Below, one piece after another: positions 12,501-25,000 of a stretch of DNA of 64,000 nt. The stretch's first letter is position 1; each line of letters opens with the position of its first letter. A program made the position numbers and the translations under genes. Source of the DNA: Enoplolaimus lenunculus (taxonomy: Eukaryota; Nematoda; Enoplea; Enoplida; Thoracostomopsidae); the NCBI GenBank assembly GCA_030248215.1, contig JASANG010001700.1:1-64000 (forward strand), written 5' to 3'. The notes beneath the pieces are model-generated. The model had not been told where the DNA came from, did not search any database, and was given only the letters and a program-made list of their open reading frames with translations.

Positions 12501-13322
12501 TGCGTCCAGTAGCCAGTCTTAACAGATTAGATTGACAAAAAAGTGCTTTTCCCAATAAACAATGCTCGTACGAAAAAACATTTTCTAAAAATCACTTAAC
12601 ACTCGTGTAGTGCAATATTTTGGTCAGCCAAGCAAATTTTGGAGAAAGTATATAACCCTTGCGAAGTTGTGATGATTGGTGCGTTTCACTTGAAAGTGAT
12701 GTTCTCAACTTTATACTTGTACCAATAAAATCTGTGATAAAATAGAAAATATTCATGTGAGAAACGGATTAATAAAATGTCAGCATGCAATTGCACACAT
12801 GTCGCAACCAATCAAAAACATCCGTTATACTCAGCATGCACTTTTACGGCTGTTTATTGGCTAATAAATTTCAGCATGCAATTGCACACATGTCGCAACC
12901 AATCAAAAATATCCGTTATACTCAGCATGCACTTTTACGGCTGTTTATTGGCTAATAAATTTCAGCATGCAATTGCACACATGTCGCAACCAATCAAAAA
13001 CATCCGTTATACTCGGCATGCACAACGCATCAATTCTACGACTGTTTATTGGCTACTGTTAAACGACAAATGGAAATTGACGAATATTTTGTGACCAATT
13101 GTCAAAATAAATGTCTTCAAAACTGTACTTATTGGCAGTTTGAAACTACGGTATCGTACGCTCGGTTTCCTGCGCCATCGATTGGTTCGTTTGTTTCGAG
13201 CGCAGCCGAAATGGAAAAATACAACCGGACGATCATTTTAGATTTGTACTATGAAAATTTAGAATATACCCTCATCAAACATTTCCCATCAATGACACCG
13301 GATACTTTTATCGCAAACATTG
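9531..13322 (+). CDS. DEG/ENaC (amiloride-sensitive) sodium channel subunit, lacking its last exon
   Basis: Three exons join in frame: 9531-9816, 10357-11088 and 12966-13322. Exon 1 has an Arg-rich N-terminus, the gating motif in ENCTLHGIYEIV (the His-Gly pair of the family) and the first membrane helix. Exon 2 begins EYLASPVVVSYHIKV and carries the finger/thumb ectodomain with N-glycosylation sites (NIS, NTT, NYS). Exon 3 continues the cysteine ladder (CFDDC, then CNC, then CQNKCLQNC) and the conserved ETTVSYARFP and LEYT segments, ending at a GTGAGT donor. The expected last exon, with the G-x-S selectivity filter and second membrane helix, is absent: the sequence runs at once into the inverted arm. 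About 458 residues are covered. The gene is therefore cut by the palindrome or its 3' exon is lost in assembly. The start ATG at 9531 is the first in frame and is not proven. Confidence 0.8.
10108..10321. mobile_element. hAT-type MITE family A, left arm; mirror about 15096-15309
   Basis: A run of TTAGGC units with AAGCTTAAGCTT, ending TTCTATACATTGGCC. Its right end is 36 bases before the acceptor of channel exon 2, so it occupies the branch-point side of that intron. Confidence 0.75.
11160..11375. mobile_element. MITE family C, left arm; mirror about 14113-14286
   Basis: TACACTGCAAAAAATGGTGAG to the inverse end TTTGCTGTGTA, a complete copy with TA target. The interior is an extended GAGTC/GACTC palindrome. 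Confidence 0.8.
11750..12470. mobile_element. MITE family J copy split by a family B insertion
   Basis: CTTCCGGCTCTGGCGG at the left and CAAATCCGGCTGCAACCTGG at the right are the ends of a family J element. The 271-bp TTAA-flanked family B element at 11958-12228 sits inside it, so B is younger than J here. Confidence 0.6.
11958..12228. mobile_element. TTAA-flanked MITE family B with tRNA-like A and B boxes
   Basis: TTAACCCCTTCTCACATTG to ATGTGAGAAAGGGTTAA: TTAA at both ends and inverted CCC(T/C)TTCTCACAT termini, as in piggyBac-type elements. The interior holds TAGCTGAGTGGTGATGG (pol III A-box-like) and AGTTCGAATCC (B-box-like). Its right edge is the inner edge of the left palindrome arm. 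Confidence 0.85.
12784..13020 (+). repeat. 91-bp tandem triplication of the exon 3 acceptor and exon start in the channel gene
   Basis: Two full 91-bp units (12784-12874 and 12875-12965) and a third partial one (from 12966) each begin with CATGCAATTGCACAC just after a CAG acceptor. Each carries the coding start of channel exon 3 (peptide CNCTHVATNQKHPLY) and ends in TAATAAATTTCAG, the acceptor of the next unit. Since 91 is not a multiple of three, reading from the first or second unit shifts frame. Only the third acceptor gives the open frame running into the rest of exon 3. Confidence 0.9.
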
Positions 13323-13340
13323 GTGAGTTCTGCCTCTGAC

Positions 13341-13400
13341 CCATGTTACTTTTAGGGCCGTTCCGGTTTCTGATGGGTCTGTAAAAGAGTAGGCTTGTAT
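13341..13400. mobile_element. Truncated MITE family I end beside the palindrome junction
   Basis: CCCATGTTACTTTTAGGGCC and TGTAAAAGAGTAGGCTT match the terminal region of the family I copy at 42453-42690 (read in reverse). Only about 60 bases remain. Confidence 0.55.
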
Positions 13401-13424
13401 ACATTCTAGACTGCACTTTTTTGT

Positions 13425-13651
13425 TTAACCCCCCCCCCCCCCCCGGATATTTTCTATTTCCTGCGACATACTTTTATGCTAGGATTCGAATCAGTGTGGA
13501 GTGGGAGCTATACTCACACTCAGTATAGGGCTGACTCTGGCTGGCTTTGTCTTGTGGTGATTTACTATGTACGTGTTATTGTCACAGGTATATATATTAT
13601 TTAACGTATATCTGCGTTGTTGCTATAGGCAACTCATGTGAGAGGGGTTAA
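13425..13651. mobile_element. Damaged family B MITE at the inner edge of the right arm
   Basis: Mirror of 11958-12228. TTAA at 13425 runs into 16 C residues in place of the terminal repeat, and the right end reads ATGTGAGAGGGGTTAA. About 227 bp against 271 in the mirror. Confidence 0.7.
13429..13444 (+). repeat. 16-C homopolymer
   Basis: Uninterrupted C run, the longest in the window, placed at the start of the right arm and inside a MITE terminal repeat. It may mark a sequencing or assembly fault. Confidence 0.9.
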
Positions 13652-14329
13652 GCTGATTTTTTGAATAATCTCCGCCTTAAAGATTAAAAATTTTTACGCC
13701 GAACTCGTATAAAAGGCGCCAAATATAAAGTGTGTACAGAAAACTTCACTCCCGAACTTGACGGAATGTACAAATAACCGAGCTAACCGGAGGTGGTTCG
13801 CGACCGGAAATTCAGTTTCTACCTCAGGACCAGCTACCGACCCGTTCTCGCCGTCATTTCCCCACTAATAACCATTTTTTCAGCATTCTTTAACGGGATG
13901 ATATTGTGATATATAATACCCAAATCCTAAAGTCACCAATTATTTTGAACCCTCGCTTTAGCGGGACAAATGATTCCTTTTACCACTCTTTGTCCCAAAA
14001 TAGCTTCGTCTTTACCCGCTGAAACCCAGAAAATTAAAAAATTAACAGAATTCAAACATTTTGACTTTTATATATCACCACATATTTTTTTTTTGGAAGC
14101 TTTTTTTAGTTCTACACAGCAAAAATGGAGTCAAATTGACTATATGAATAGGTGTTCCTGACTACACAAACGAGCAAAATTCACTCCACCTATCAATACT
14201 CACTGATCACTTTACTCTGCGCTCATTTTCAGTTTTTAGTCTGTAGATCGTATTTTGACATAATTTCTCACCATTTTTTCAGTGTATGTTCGAATTTTAA
14301 ACTAATATCATTGTCACATTGATCTTTAA

Positions 14330-15888
14330 CAACTTACAACTGACATACATTAATCCAGCATAATATCAATCATCAAAACACGCACTCGAGAATAGTTTAA
14401 ATTCGCCGTTGTTAAAAGTATCCGCGGAGGGTCATTGATAAATTCAAATTTACTCGCTCGTAACGAATAGGGCGTGACGCGCTTGGAATAAACGTCAGAT
14501 CATCAAGGCCTTTGTTCTTTTCCGTCAATTTAAGTGCGATCCCATCGTTGTGAATGTTATTTTTCACGGTGCATAATCGTCAAACGGTAACGTTAACACG
14601 ACGATCATACCAAAACCTAGCCTCGGCGTCTTACGACCCCCAGGGATTTGGTAACATTTTCCCACCGACGTCATCACTGTTTCGACTTCGAATCTTCGCA
14701 ACAATTGGTTAACATTCCATACTGAGGATGTTGACAGTTTGATATGACATGATTGCATGAATTCCAGCGGCGTTCACAAATTCACCAAACGTTACCCCCC
14801 AGGTTGCAAGAACCTCGTCCAGCTCGTGAGCCAGGCGTTCCAGTGGTGTTAGGTTGAGTTTAAATTGTGTTGAAACTGGTACAATTGCCCCCCCAGACCG
14901 AACGACAGTTGAATGTAATCTTGAAGTTCAGCGCTAATGTTATGAGCCCTCATAAATGGAGCTGAAAACCGGTTGAATGGACACAAAACCATGTCGGGGA
15001 TGTCCAAACTGCCTGTGACTTTGATGTGATATGAAACAACGACGGGCGACGCAAGGTATTCTGTAGATAGAGACGAAGTCTTAGTATGATTCTTTGGCCA
15101 ATGTATAGAATAAGGCCGTAACAGTAGTATAAACATATTCCTTAGTCTAGTCTAAGCGTAAGCCTAAGCCTAAGCCTAAACCTAAGCCTAAGCCTAAGCC
15201 TAAGCCAAATTGTAAGAATGAAGTTATACGTAAGCCAAAGCAAAACAAAAATTAGTCGAAAGCTTAAGCTTTACTGTATGGCAGTCCCACAGAAAAACAG
15301 TCCATATCTTAATTTTTAAACTTGTTAATCGGTATATCTAAATGATAGTGCGGTTTGTTGTATAAACTTAAAACAAAAACAATTTTTTTATTTAAAAATT
15401 TGATATTCTCAATAGGCCTTAGTACACTTTTCGCTAAAACTTAAAATTAAGGCTTACAGTCAGGCTTAGGCTTAGGCTATTAAAATAAAGGCTTAGGCTT
15501 AGCGTTGGGCAAGTTTTTTCGAAACCTAAGCCCAAACTTAAATCTTGAACGTAAGCCTAAGCCTGCGGGGGCGTACTGCACTAAAGCGTTAAAATGTTTT
15601 ACCTGCAACAATTGCAACACATTCGTAAACTGAAACGCTCATTGCAATCAAAAATGCAGTGATCCAAAAACATTTCCGCCCAGGCGTTGACGCAGTGACT
15701 ATTTTCATAAATCCCGTGTAAAGTGCAATTTTCAGCCATTTTAGTACCATTTGACTTACGTTTACTGGGTGCCGGAGATCCAAGTGAAGGCCGTGATTTT
15801 TCGTCTTGGGGACATCTGTTTGCTGGCGCTCTTGGATGATTTTTTCGACGCCTTCTGAGTCGATGCCGAAAGTGGCTGAATCAACCGG
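14330..15888 (-). pseudogene. Inverted second copy of DEG/ENaC exons 1-2, frame disrupted
   Basis: Mirror of the channel gene's first two exons: about 15601-15888 (exon 1) and about 14330-15060 (exon 2). The upstream half of exon 2 (from EYLASPVVVSYHIKV to the SFGLGGQLYQFQH region, 14849-15060) is intact. Further in, the frame is lost several times by one-base differences from the left copy, many in short homopolymers, and exon 1 is also shifted near its start. No exon 3 copy exists on this strand. It is either a decayed duplicate or the same gene read from poor-quality sequence. The clustering of changes next to the assembly-like junction favours the latter. Confidence 0.7.
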
Positions 15889-18800
15889 TCATTATTCACT
15901 GATTAATATTACGTCATTGTTACAGTATCAAAAACTTAAAAACAAAACATATATAAAATAAAACAAATATATATTCACTCAGTCTCAGTTATGACTATCA
16001 GAATCTCATAATTTTGAGTTGATTCAATTCATTCCGAGTTAGATTATTCTATACATCCAGAGTCAACTTAACTCAGAGTGAGAATCTACTCAACGAGAGT
16101 GAACTATTGCTTACTGAAATTAATTCGAATAATCTATTTTAGCTGAATTGATTAATCAACACATTTGAATTTACAGCGTAGTTTATCTTGTCTATATATT
16201 CGTATACACTGTTCCATTTAACATCTTATTTAAAAAAGCGCTACGTTTTAGCTTTCTTCATTACAAGGAAATAGCAAAGTATAAATAAAGATGGTCTAAG
16301 GGAAAAAATGTGATGCATTTAAAAGTACACTGTAAATTCCAATGAGTTGATTAATCAATTCAGCTAGCGAGTTGGTTATTTCTGAATTAATATCAGTAAA
16401 CATTAACTCACTCTGAGTTGAGTTGACTCTGGGCGGGTTGGTTAATTAACTCAGGATGAATTGAATCAGGTCAAAATTCTTAGTTCTGATAGTCCTACTC
16501 AGACTGAGTGATTCAACTTATTCTGAGCTAAAACCAACTCGCTGAAATTTACAGTGTAGTCGGCTTTAATTTAATTCTTTTAGAATTATCAATCGTTCGA
16601 ACATTAACTAATTCCATTAAAAATAACTCTTATCATGGTTTCTTTTTTAGTCCAGTTGGTCCAAAGCTTTTAAGTTTTGAAATTTAAAAATGAGTCCTAA
16701 ACTTAAGTTTTATGACAATCGAAAAATGTAGAATTATAATTCAATTGTATTAACCAGAGGAGGTCGAAGTTTTGACCATTGTGTCGGTAAATTTTAAAAC
16801 AAACATAAATCAAACAAAAAATGATATAATTTTGAGGTTTTTAGTTAATTTAAAATTCAAAGATTATATTTTAAAATATATATATTTTTGCAAAAACTGT
16901 TGCAATCAGGGATTATAAACAGATATTTGTTTCCGATAAAAACAGTGTCCGTTTTCGTTTCCGTTAACAGCGATGCCGGAAATTGAGTTTATTTTTATGA
17001 TCAAAATTAGCTTAAAATCAATTTATAAATTATCCAATTTTCAATACAATATTCTAAAACAGGTTTAAATTTGAAGTAAAAACGATGAAATTCATCCAAA
17101 ATCTAAACAAAATTTGATTTGTTCAATTTTTCTATACAATTTTATGAAGCTCAGTGAATATTTGCATGCTTCAATTGTATTGGTAGAATACTATAACCAA
17201 ACACTTGGGTTTTTAAGTGCCAAACCAATTTTATGAAAGCAGAAATTTATGGATATGGGCTGATTGCAAGCCATAGTTTTGCCTGTCGCAGCCGATTAGC
17301 TTAATTTCTTGTTCAAATGAAAAAATATGCACAACTTTGCTGGAACGATGCCCAAATTACGTATCCTGGCTTTTGAAATTATATTTTTAAAAGGGCTTAC
17401 TTCAGCTATTCCGAAACTTCGTAAAATATACAAAAAATAATCGTATATTTTACGCGAAATACTACAGTTCAGGGTGTAGACGGATAGTAAAAATAACGGA
17501 AACGGTTACTAATCAAAATAAAATGATATCGCAAACGAAAAACAGATATTGAAGTATAAAAGTTTCAAAAATGTTTTATTTTTATGCTAACGCAGTTGAG
17601 TCGTTCATATGGAATACGCTTGAACTACTGGTACGCTCCTTTGGCCGGGCAGACTGTGACCAACTTTATACAGCAATACGTATACGTAAATTAATACGCA
17701 ATGCGGCGCAGCGTTCACAACCCTTGTTCGCCGTGAGAAAATCTTCACAAAACGTGTGAACATTTTCAATTGCAGTCTTTTAAGAGCTTTCATGCGTGCA
17801 CATCAACAATTCCTGCGCACTTAATATTCCCACCAATGATGCTGTGATTAGAATCCTGGCTTGAAATTAGTTCTTATTTATAATACATCAATATTCATGT
17901 GAAAAAGGGTTAATATACACTGCAAGAAATGGCGAGTCAAATTGACTCTCTCCGAAATAGGCTTTTCCGGACTGTGATGAATTGCAATTTGATGCGTCAC
18001 AAACCACTCAGCTACAGAGCCTGTTAAACAACTGCAAAATCATCGTTTACTCAGTTAATGTATAAAATAATAGATGAAATGTATATTGCAGTATTTGCTT
18101 TGTGAAAACAAGTAAAGGATTGGTTTCTTTCGTTTAACTGCAGAGCAAAAAAGCAGTATTGTGGTTTTTACACTGTTTTTTTGTTTTTAAAATTTATTTT
18201 ATAACTAAGTTTTTAAAAATACCTGACATATCAATTACACACTGACAAAAATGGTGAGTTAAATTGACTCTCTCGGAAATAGACTCTAAGAGACTACACA
18301 AATTGCGTCAAAATTCGACTCCGCCAGAATCAAATTCGACTCACTAAGTCGCACGTTTCACTCTGACGGAGTCGAATTTGACTCAGTTTGTGTAGCCCCG
18401 TAGAGTCTATTTCGGAGAGAGTAAATTTGACTCACCAGCTTAAGCTTACTCTTTTGCAGTTCCACAGAAAAACTTTTCGCCCCTGATGTTTGTAAATGCT
18501 TTCCTCTGGCTATTGTCAAACTAATTGTATTCAGCTATTAAGATCATTTTACCACTTTCTTAACAAATTGTCAACCCATGTGACTTTTATAGGTCTTACT
18601 GTGTTTCTGCTGGACTCCAATAGACTATGCTTATATCTTACGCTAAGGCTTAGTCTCAGGCTAGGCATATGCTTTAATATTACTGCTACGCCCGTCAAAA
18701 TAAAATTGACCAAATTTTCCAGTAAACTCAATTTGATGGAATTTTTAAGAATTTTATCGTGTCACGTGCCCCACCGTCCGGCGACGGGCCCATGTAAAGA

Positions 18801-19037
18801 ACAGGGACGGAACGTTTTTCTGCTGGAATAGAATAGGCCTAAGCTTAAGCTTTAGACTAATTTTTTCGCTTGCCTTAGGCTTAGGCTTAGGTATAATGCT
18901 TATAACACTGTTCCATCCCTGTTCTTTACATTGGCCCGGCGACGCGAGGCGAGTATAACGCAACCCGTATCATTTAACAATTTTAAAATAAAATAAATCA
19001 TAGAGAAATTTAAATTTAAATTTTTCGCACCGGTAAA
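15889..19037. other. Shared upstream region, right-arm mirror
   Basis: Inverted copy of 6380-9530 with the same MITEs: family D at about 15970-16180 and 16326-16558, family C at 18238-18437, family A at 18787-18936. No additional gene seen. Confidence 0.5.
18787..18936. mobile_element. hAT-type MITE family A, right arm
   Basis: Complete copy flanked on both sides by CGGCGACG (18779-18786 and 18937-18944). This is one of the clearest 8-bp target duplications for the family. Confidence 0.93.
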
Positions 19038-22000
19038 ATGAACCGTTCGAGTCGACCAGAATCACTCGACGACCTGCTCGAAGTTATAAAACCATTTGGA
19101 CGATGGCAAATTGCACTCATTGCAACCCTGTCAATATTAATGATATTTCAAGGCGCCGTTAACATCGGCAACGTGTTTTACAGCTACAATCCAGTTCATT
19201 ACTGTAGAATTGAAGAAGTTGAAAATAATCCGAACGTCGATTATAAGGATGTCAAAAATATAAGGTACTGCAGTGACTTTTGGATCAGGATTTTATTTTT
19301 TGATCGGCGGGATATCGCCGAGTATATGTTTCAAAGCTTAAGCTTTAAACAATTTTTTCTGCTTAGGATTAGGATTAGGCGTAGGTAGCGGCTTAGGTAT
19401 TTGATATATTTACGCTGAGGCTTACAGTAGCGCTATACTGTTGCTGACGTCCGGCGCCGTCCGTCACACGTCCGGCGCTGTTCGTCACCCGTACGGCGCT
19501 GTTCGTCACCCGTACGGCGCTGTTCGTCACCCGTACGGCGCCGTCCGTCACGCACTGCGCCGTACGACAAGTATAGTGCAACCCTATTAAGGGTTAGGCT
19601 TCGATTTAGCTACCGTTACGCTTCTCAAATATACACTGGACAAATATACACTGGACAATATTATTATAAATGAGAGACAGTTCGCTTGTTTGGAAATCAT
19701 CCGTACGTGTAACTGTGACGGATCCAGAAAAGGCTTATGTGGGAGCGGTCAATATTGTAAAAAGGCCTTGCGAGCAAGACGCCAAATGCTATATTTTGTG
19801 GCACAAAACAAAGTATTCATAAGGGTGGGACCTTATCATTTTTCGGCAAAAAATATGCAAACGATGATGCGTGCAGAATGTAGTGATAGAAGCCATACGC
19901 AATTTTTGTGACACAAAAGTTAAAATTAGGGAAGAAGTTTAACCATTTTATCATAAAAATTTTGTTGATGAGGGGACGCGCGGCTTGCGGATCCGCCCCA
20001 GTCACCGGATATCAGTTGCTATAGCCAGTTATCAGCGCGTAGCTTAATTTGAATTCTAGCTATCCAACGAGAGAAGACGGTGAAGGCCCGAACAGTTGTG
20101 TTATGTTCGATATAAATTATACCGAAACACTCGGGTTGTTATCTCAAAGCTCATTGGCTGATTTTCAGTTTTCCATTAACCAATCAGTGATCGCGAACAA
20201 TTACTCGTTGGCCAATTGCACTCGAGGATGGCATTTCGAGACTGATATTGTTGCAAAAACTACTGTTGGAGAAGTACTAAACTAATGTATCTGTCCCGGA
20301 TAAGTGGGTGCTTACTAGGCCCGTAGCCACAGTGAGAGGATAAGCGTTCAGTCTCCTAAAACATCTGACTTCCGCCAGGGCCGAAGCAGCAACCCCAATA
20401 CCCTCATTTGGAAGGGACCCCACTCTAAGAAGGGCCTCCGCTCTAAGATTTTAAAATAAAAATTGAAAAAAATTCTGATCATCTCAAGGATCCATCACCA
20501 TAAAATTTAATTGGGCTCCACCCTGGATTTTTTGAGGGGGCCCCACCTTAGCCTGTACCGGCGCTTGGCTTGGCTTTCCCCAGAAAAGTTTTATCCTCTT
20601 TGTGAACCATTCGAAATCTGTGCATGACTCCTGAAATGTTTTCGACCCTCTCAGATGTTGAACCTACTGTTTTGTGAGAGTACTTACACGGCAAGATAGA
20701 GCGATATATCTTCTGCCTGAAGCAAAAAGCGTAGCCAGATTTTTAAAAGGGGTGGTTACATTTCGTGAAATTTGCGAAAAGGGAGTTTTTTGTGTTGCAG
20801 ACTGAATTCGTGTCTGCAAACACCTGTACAAAAATCCCAAAAGGGCGGGCGGACCCTTGAACCCCCCTCTCCCCATGGCTACACTAAACAATATATATAC
20901 ATTTCTCTACATGACGCTGATGGCCTGTTCAGTTCAAGAAATGACTGCGTTGAATAAGCTTAAGCTTTAGACTAATTTTTATTAAATTCCGATTTAATAT
21001 TTCAGTTTGGTCTTATATGCGGTAATACCGTTCATATCGCGCACACGAACTCAGTTTACATGTTTGGCATTTTAACTGGTTCGCTTCTGGTTGGTCCATT
21101 ATCAGATTAGTAAGTTCGTTGAGAATTATTACGAATTAATCTAATGCTGGAGACACGACCCATGTATAGAACAGTGCTGGAACAGTAGTATAAGCATATT
21201 CCTAAGCCTAAGCCTAAGCGTTTGGATGAGCCTATACTTAAGCCAAGTCTAAGCCTAAGCAAAAATTAGTTTAAAGCTTAAACTGACTCTATTATAGCCC
21301 CTCCGGAAAACGATGCGGCCCTGTTCTATACATAGGCCAGAGACACAGTGATTCTACGTGCAGGGTTAACGGAAAGTGTAATTCCATTTCAGACGACGCC
21401 CAAACTTTATTATAACTGAAAATCCTTCCATTAACCATTTCTTGCATGAATATTTTGTGTTTTATTCAACGCCGAGATTGAATTCGGACCACAGAATCTC
21501 AGATGGTAAATTATTAGGGACAAAATGGTCGACGATGAATCATCCTTAAACCAAAGAACTCAATTGTGTATTATTTCGCTTACGCAGTTTGCGCTGAGTT
21601 GATGCCACAAAGTATATACACTGTAGATTCCAATGAATTAATTAGTCAACGCAGACGGAAAGTTGCCAATTTATGATTTAATAACAGTAAACTTGAACTC
21701 ACTCTGAGTTGACTTGATTCTCACTGTTAGTTCAGCTGCCTCTGGGAGAGTTGCATAATTAAATCACAACGAGTTGAATCAACTAGCGAGTTCTGATAGT
21801 CCTAACTCAGACTGAGTGATTCAACTTATTCTGAGTTAAAATCAACTCACTGAAATTGACAGTTTACTAAGTGTCAAATCAAGATTATCGCTCATGAACA
21901 TCATCAGTTGTTGGTTTGATCGTTTCAACTGCTTTGTAGCCTTGGCCGCAAATTTGCATTCGTATTTTTTGGATTCGTTGCGTGCGGATTTGGAGTTGCG

Positions 22001-25000
22001 CTTAGTTTTGTCAGGACGTACGACGCGTTTTTGGCGATACGATTTTTCTCGGCGATTGGAAATGTTGGCGGATGGATTTCGTTGTTTGTTCTCAGTAAGA
22101 CAGGACTGTTTTGGTCACGTATGGATTGAGAGATAAATTTCTGGGCGGAGTCAAGGTTTCGGAACAAGGGTTACGTGCTATACGTATTTCGGCCCATGTC
22201 ACTTTTAGGGACTTCGCGTTTTCTCCCACGGCTTCAGTAGCGTAGGACTGAATTTTAGAGAGTTCTTTGTTTAGGAGCTTGACGCTCGAGTCCGAGGGGG
22301 CTCTAACGTCTTGTAGAGATTTTACACTGTACATATATGTTACAGTTGTTAAACACTGCTCACAGTGGCTGTGTTGCTCGGATATTACTTGTATTAAGTT
22401 AGTCAAAGTATACTCTGATGATTTTTACGGCGGACGCACCGTCAGACGGTGGGACATTCCCTATTCGACACGTTAAGCACAAAATATAAACGCTTCGCGA
22501 AACCTCGAGCTTCACTTAATAATATTTCCGTCAGTGACCAACCAAAATTTTTTGATTAATTAATATTAGCTTTAAAACAGCATATTCTTGTTCCAGTTCA
22601 AGAAATCACAGTAACGAAATATCGATCTTTGATTGGAGGTTTATTCTGGACGCCTTACGGTATTGGAAACGCAGGCTTAGCAGGTATTAATTTTATTGGA
22701 TGGGCGGCCAATGTATACAACAGAGCCGGAACAGTAGTATAAGCATATTCCTAAGCCTAAGCCTAAGCCTTAGCAAAAAATTAGTCTAAAGCTTAAGCTT
22801 ACTTTATTACATTCCCGCCGGAAATCGTTCCGGCATTGTTCTATACATGGGTCCGGATCGGCAATATTTATTTTCGACCCCTCATAATAATATATACGTC
22901 CTTAACAGGGTGCAACCGGAGGTGAAAAATACCAGAGCCGGAGTCGGAGGTCATTGAAACTGCCGGAGCAGGAGGTGGATGTTAATTAGTTAATTTTAGC
23001 CAATATCTGCAATATGTTGTTAAGTTGTTTGGTTTTATGTTAATTTTCTGGGAAATTTCAGAAATTCCTTTCTGAAAATTGTGATGAAAGTAAAACGAAA
23101 CGCACTAAACAGATGAATTTTGCTAAATTATGCAAAATTTTACTTCCGAAATGGCCGGAACCTCCGGCAAAAATTCTACCGGAGCCGGAGCCGGAGGCCC
23201 ATTTTCTGCCGGAGCCGGAGCCGGAGGCAGATCTCCGGTTGTACTCTGATCTTTAGATCAATATTTACACTTTCATTAGCTGCCAGCAGGCCCGTAGCTA
23301 GCTCACCTTGCAAGGGGGAGCTAAAAATTTTCCAGGAGAGGCAATGGTTTCCGTTGGCTTCCAAGCAAGGTTGAAAATTTCTAGGCATGCCAAAAAGTTT
23401 TCCTGAGGGCTGAGTTCGCTTGGTCCCCTCGGCTACGGGTCCGACAATCACGCATAGCATTCGGTCAATATACAAATCAATTGTGTACAAGGTCAGAGTC
23501 ATATTTTGGGGGTCTGTTGGCACGGCCTCTGGAACTCATTACTTAGGAATGTTTCCCTGCACAGAAACGTTTCAGTCCCGCTTGTAAATCCATGTGAAAT
23601 TTTGGCACAACGAACAACAGGTATCCAGGTTGCGGATCCGGCACAAAATCGATTTCCGGTCCCAATTAAATTTATTGCTTGAGGTTTAGGATATTTTGAC
23701 GGAAACTTTTTTCATTTTGGTCGAAGGTTTATATTTCAGCGAGATTGTTAATTATTTGAGTCAACGCTAATCAAAATTATTGTTAAAATTAGCCCAATTA
23801 TCCCTAAATTCAACTCATTTCTTATCGTATATGTTTCGTTTTTGATTCTGGCTTCGGTATTATTTCTTCACCATATGCTCCGGTTCCGGTTTTTATACCA
23901 CGGGTTCCACTTTGCACAAAATTAGTTGGGGTTCCAATAAACATACATATATATTCTATGCCTACCTTCTATTTGCAAATAGCATTTTTTGCATATTTTG
24001 TAAAATTTAAGTAAATATTTAAATTTTTGACCCGTATTCTCAAATGTGATTAGCACCTATAACCAGTTGGCGATAAGTAAAGTATTTTCAATTTTGAACC
24101 ATTGAATGTTGATGCTCAAAATTCAGCACATTTTTCGCATATGATTTGCTTTACTTCTGTACAAATGCATAACTTTAAAACGTCACATTTTATAGCCAGT
24201 GTTAAAACTATTGCAATCACTTTGAATGGTTTTAGGAATTGCTTATTTAATACGCGACTGGCGAACGCTTAACCTAATTTTAACTGCACCGTTGGCAATC
24301 ATTGTTCTATTAATATTGTAAGTGCAAACAAAACTGCAATTTGTATTTTAATACACGCAATTTTAGCTTTATTTTATCGGCACATTTTCTAGCAAAAGTA
24401 TAAACCACATTTGATATCCGGTCGCGTAGCTAAGTGATTCTAGCCTGCCCCCCTGCAAATATATACAACAAAGTCGTAAGTGTAGTACAGACAAATCTCT
24501 AAGCATATTCCTAAGTCTAAATCTATTAAGCGTACAAATAAACCTAGACTTAAGCCTAAGCCTATGCTTAAAGTGAGTCGTAAGGATAAACCAGAACCTA
24601 AGCGCAAGGATAAGCATAAGCATAAGCGCAAAATAAAGTATAAAGCTTAAATTTACTGTACTGCAGTGTGAATGCATAGGCTTTTAGGTTTAAGCTTAGG
24701 TAAGCCTTCGATAAGCTTCAAGTCCGCTTGAACACAAATCTGTGAAATATTGTAGATGTCTTTTGAAATTTAAAATTTAACAAATTTTATAAAATAATAG
24801 CACATGCTGCCGTGTTCATTGTATGGCATATGGCAACCGTCTACAGTCGATGAAAAATTCCACAACGCGTACGCATGATATTATGGACGACGTATAAAAT
24901 GTTTACAGTATATTAGCGTATGTTTTAAGCATTATCCCAGAATCATTTCGATGGCTTCTTGGCCGAGATCAAAAGGACCGCGCGTACGGCGAAGTCCGTC

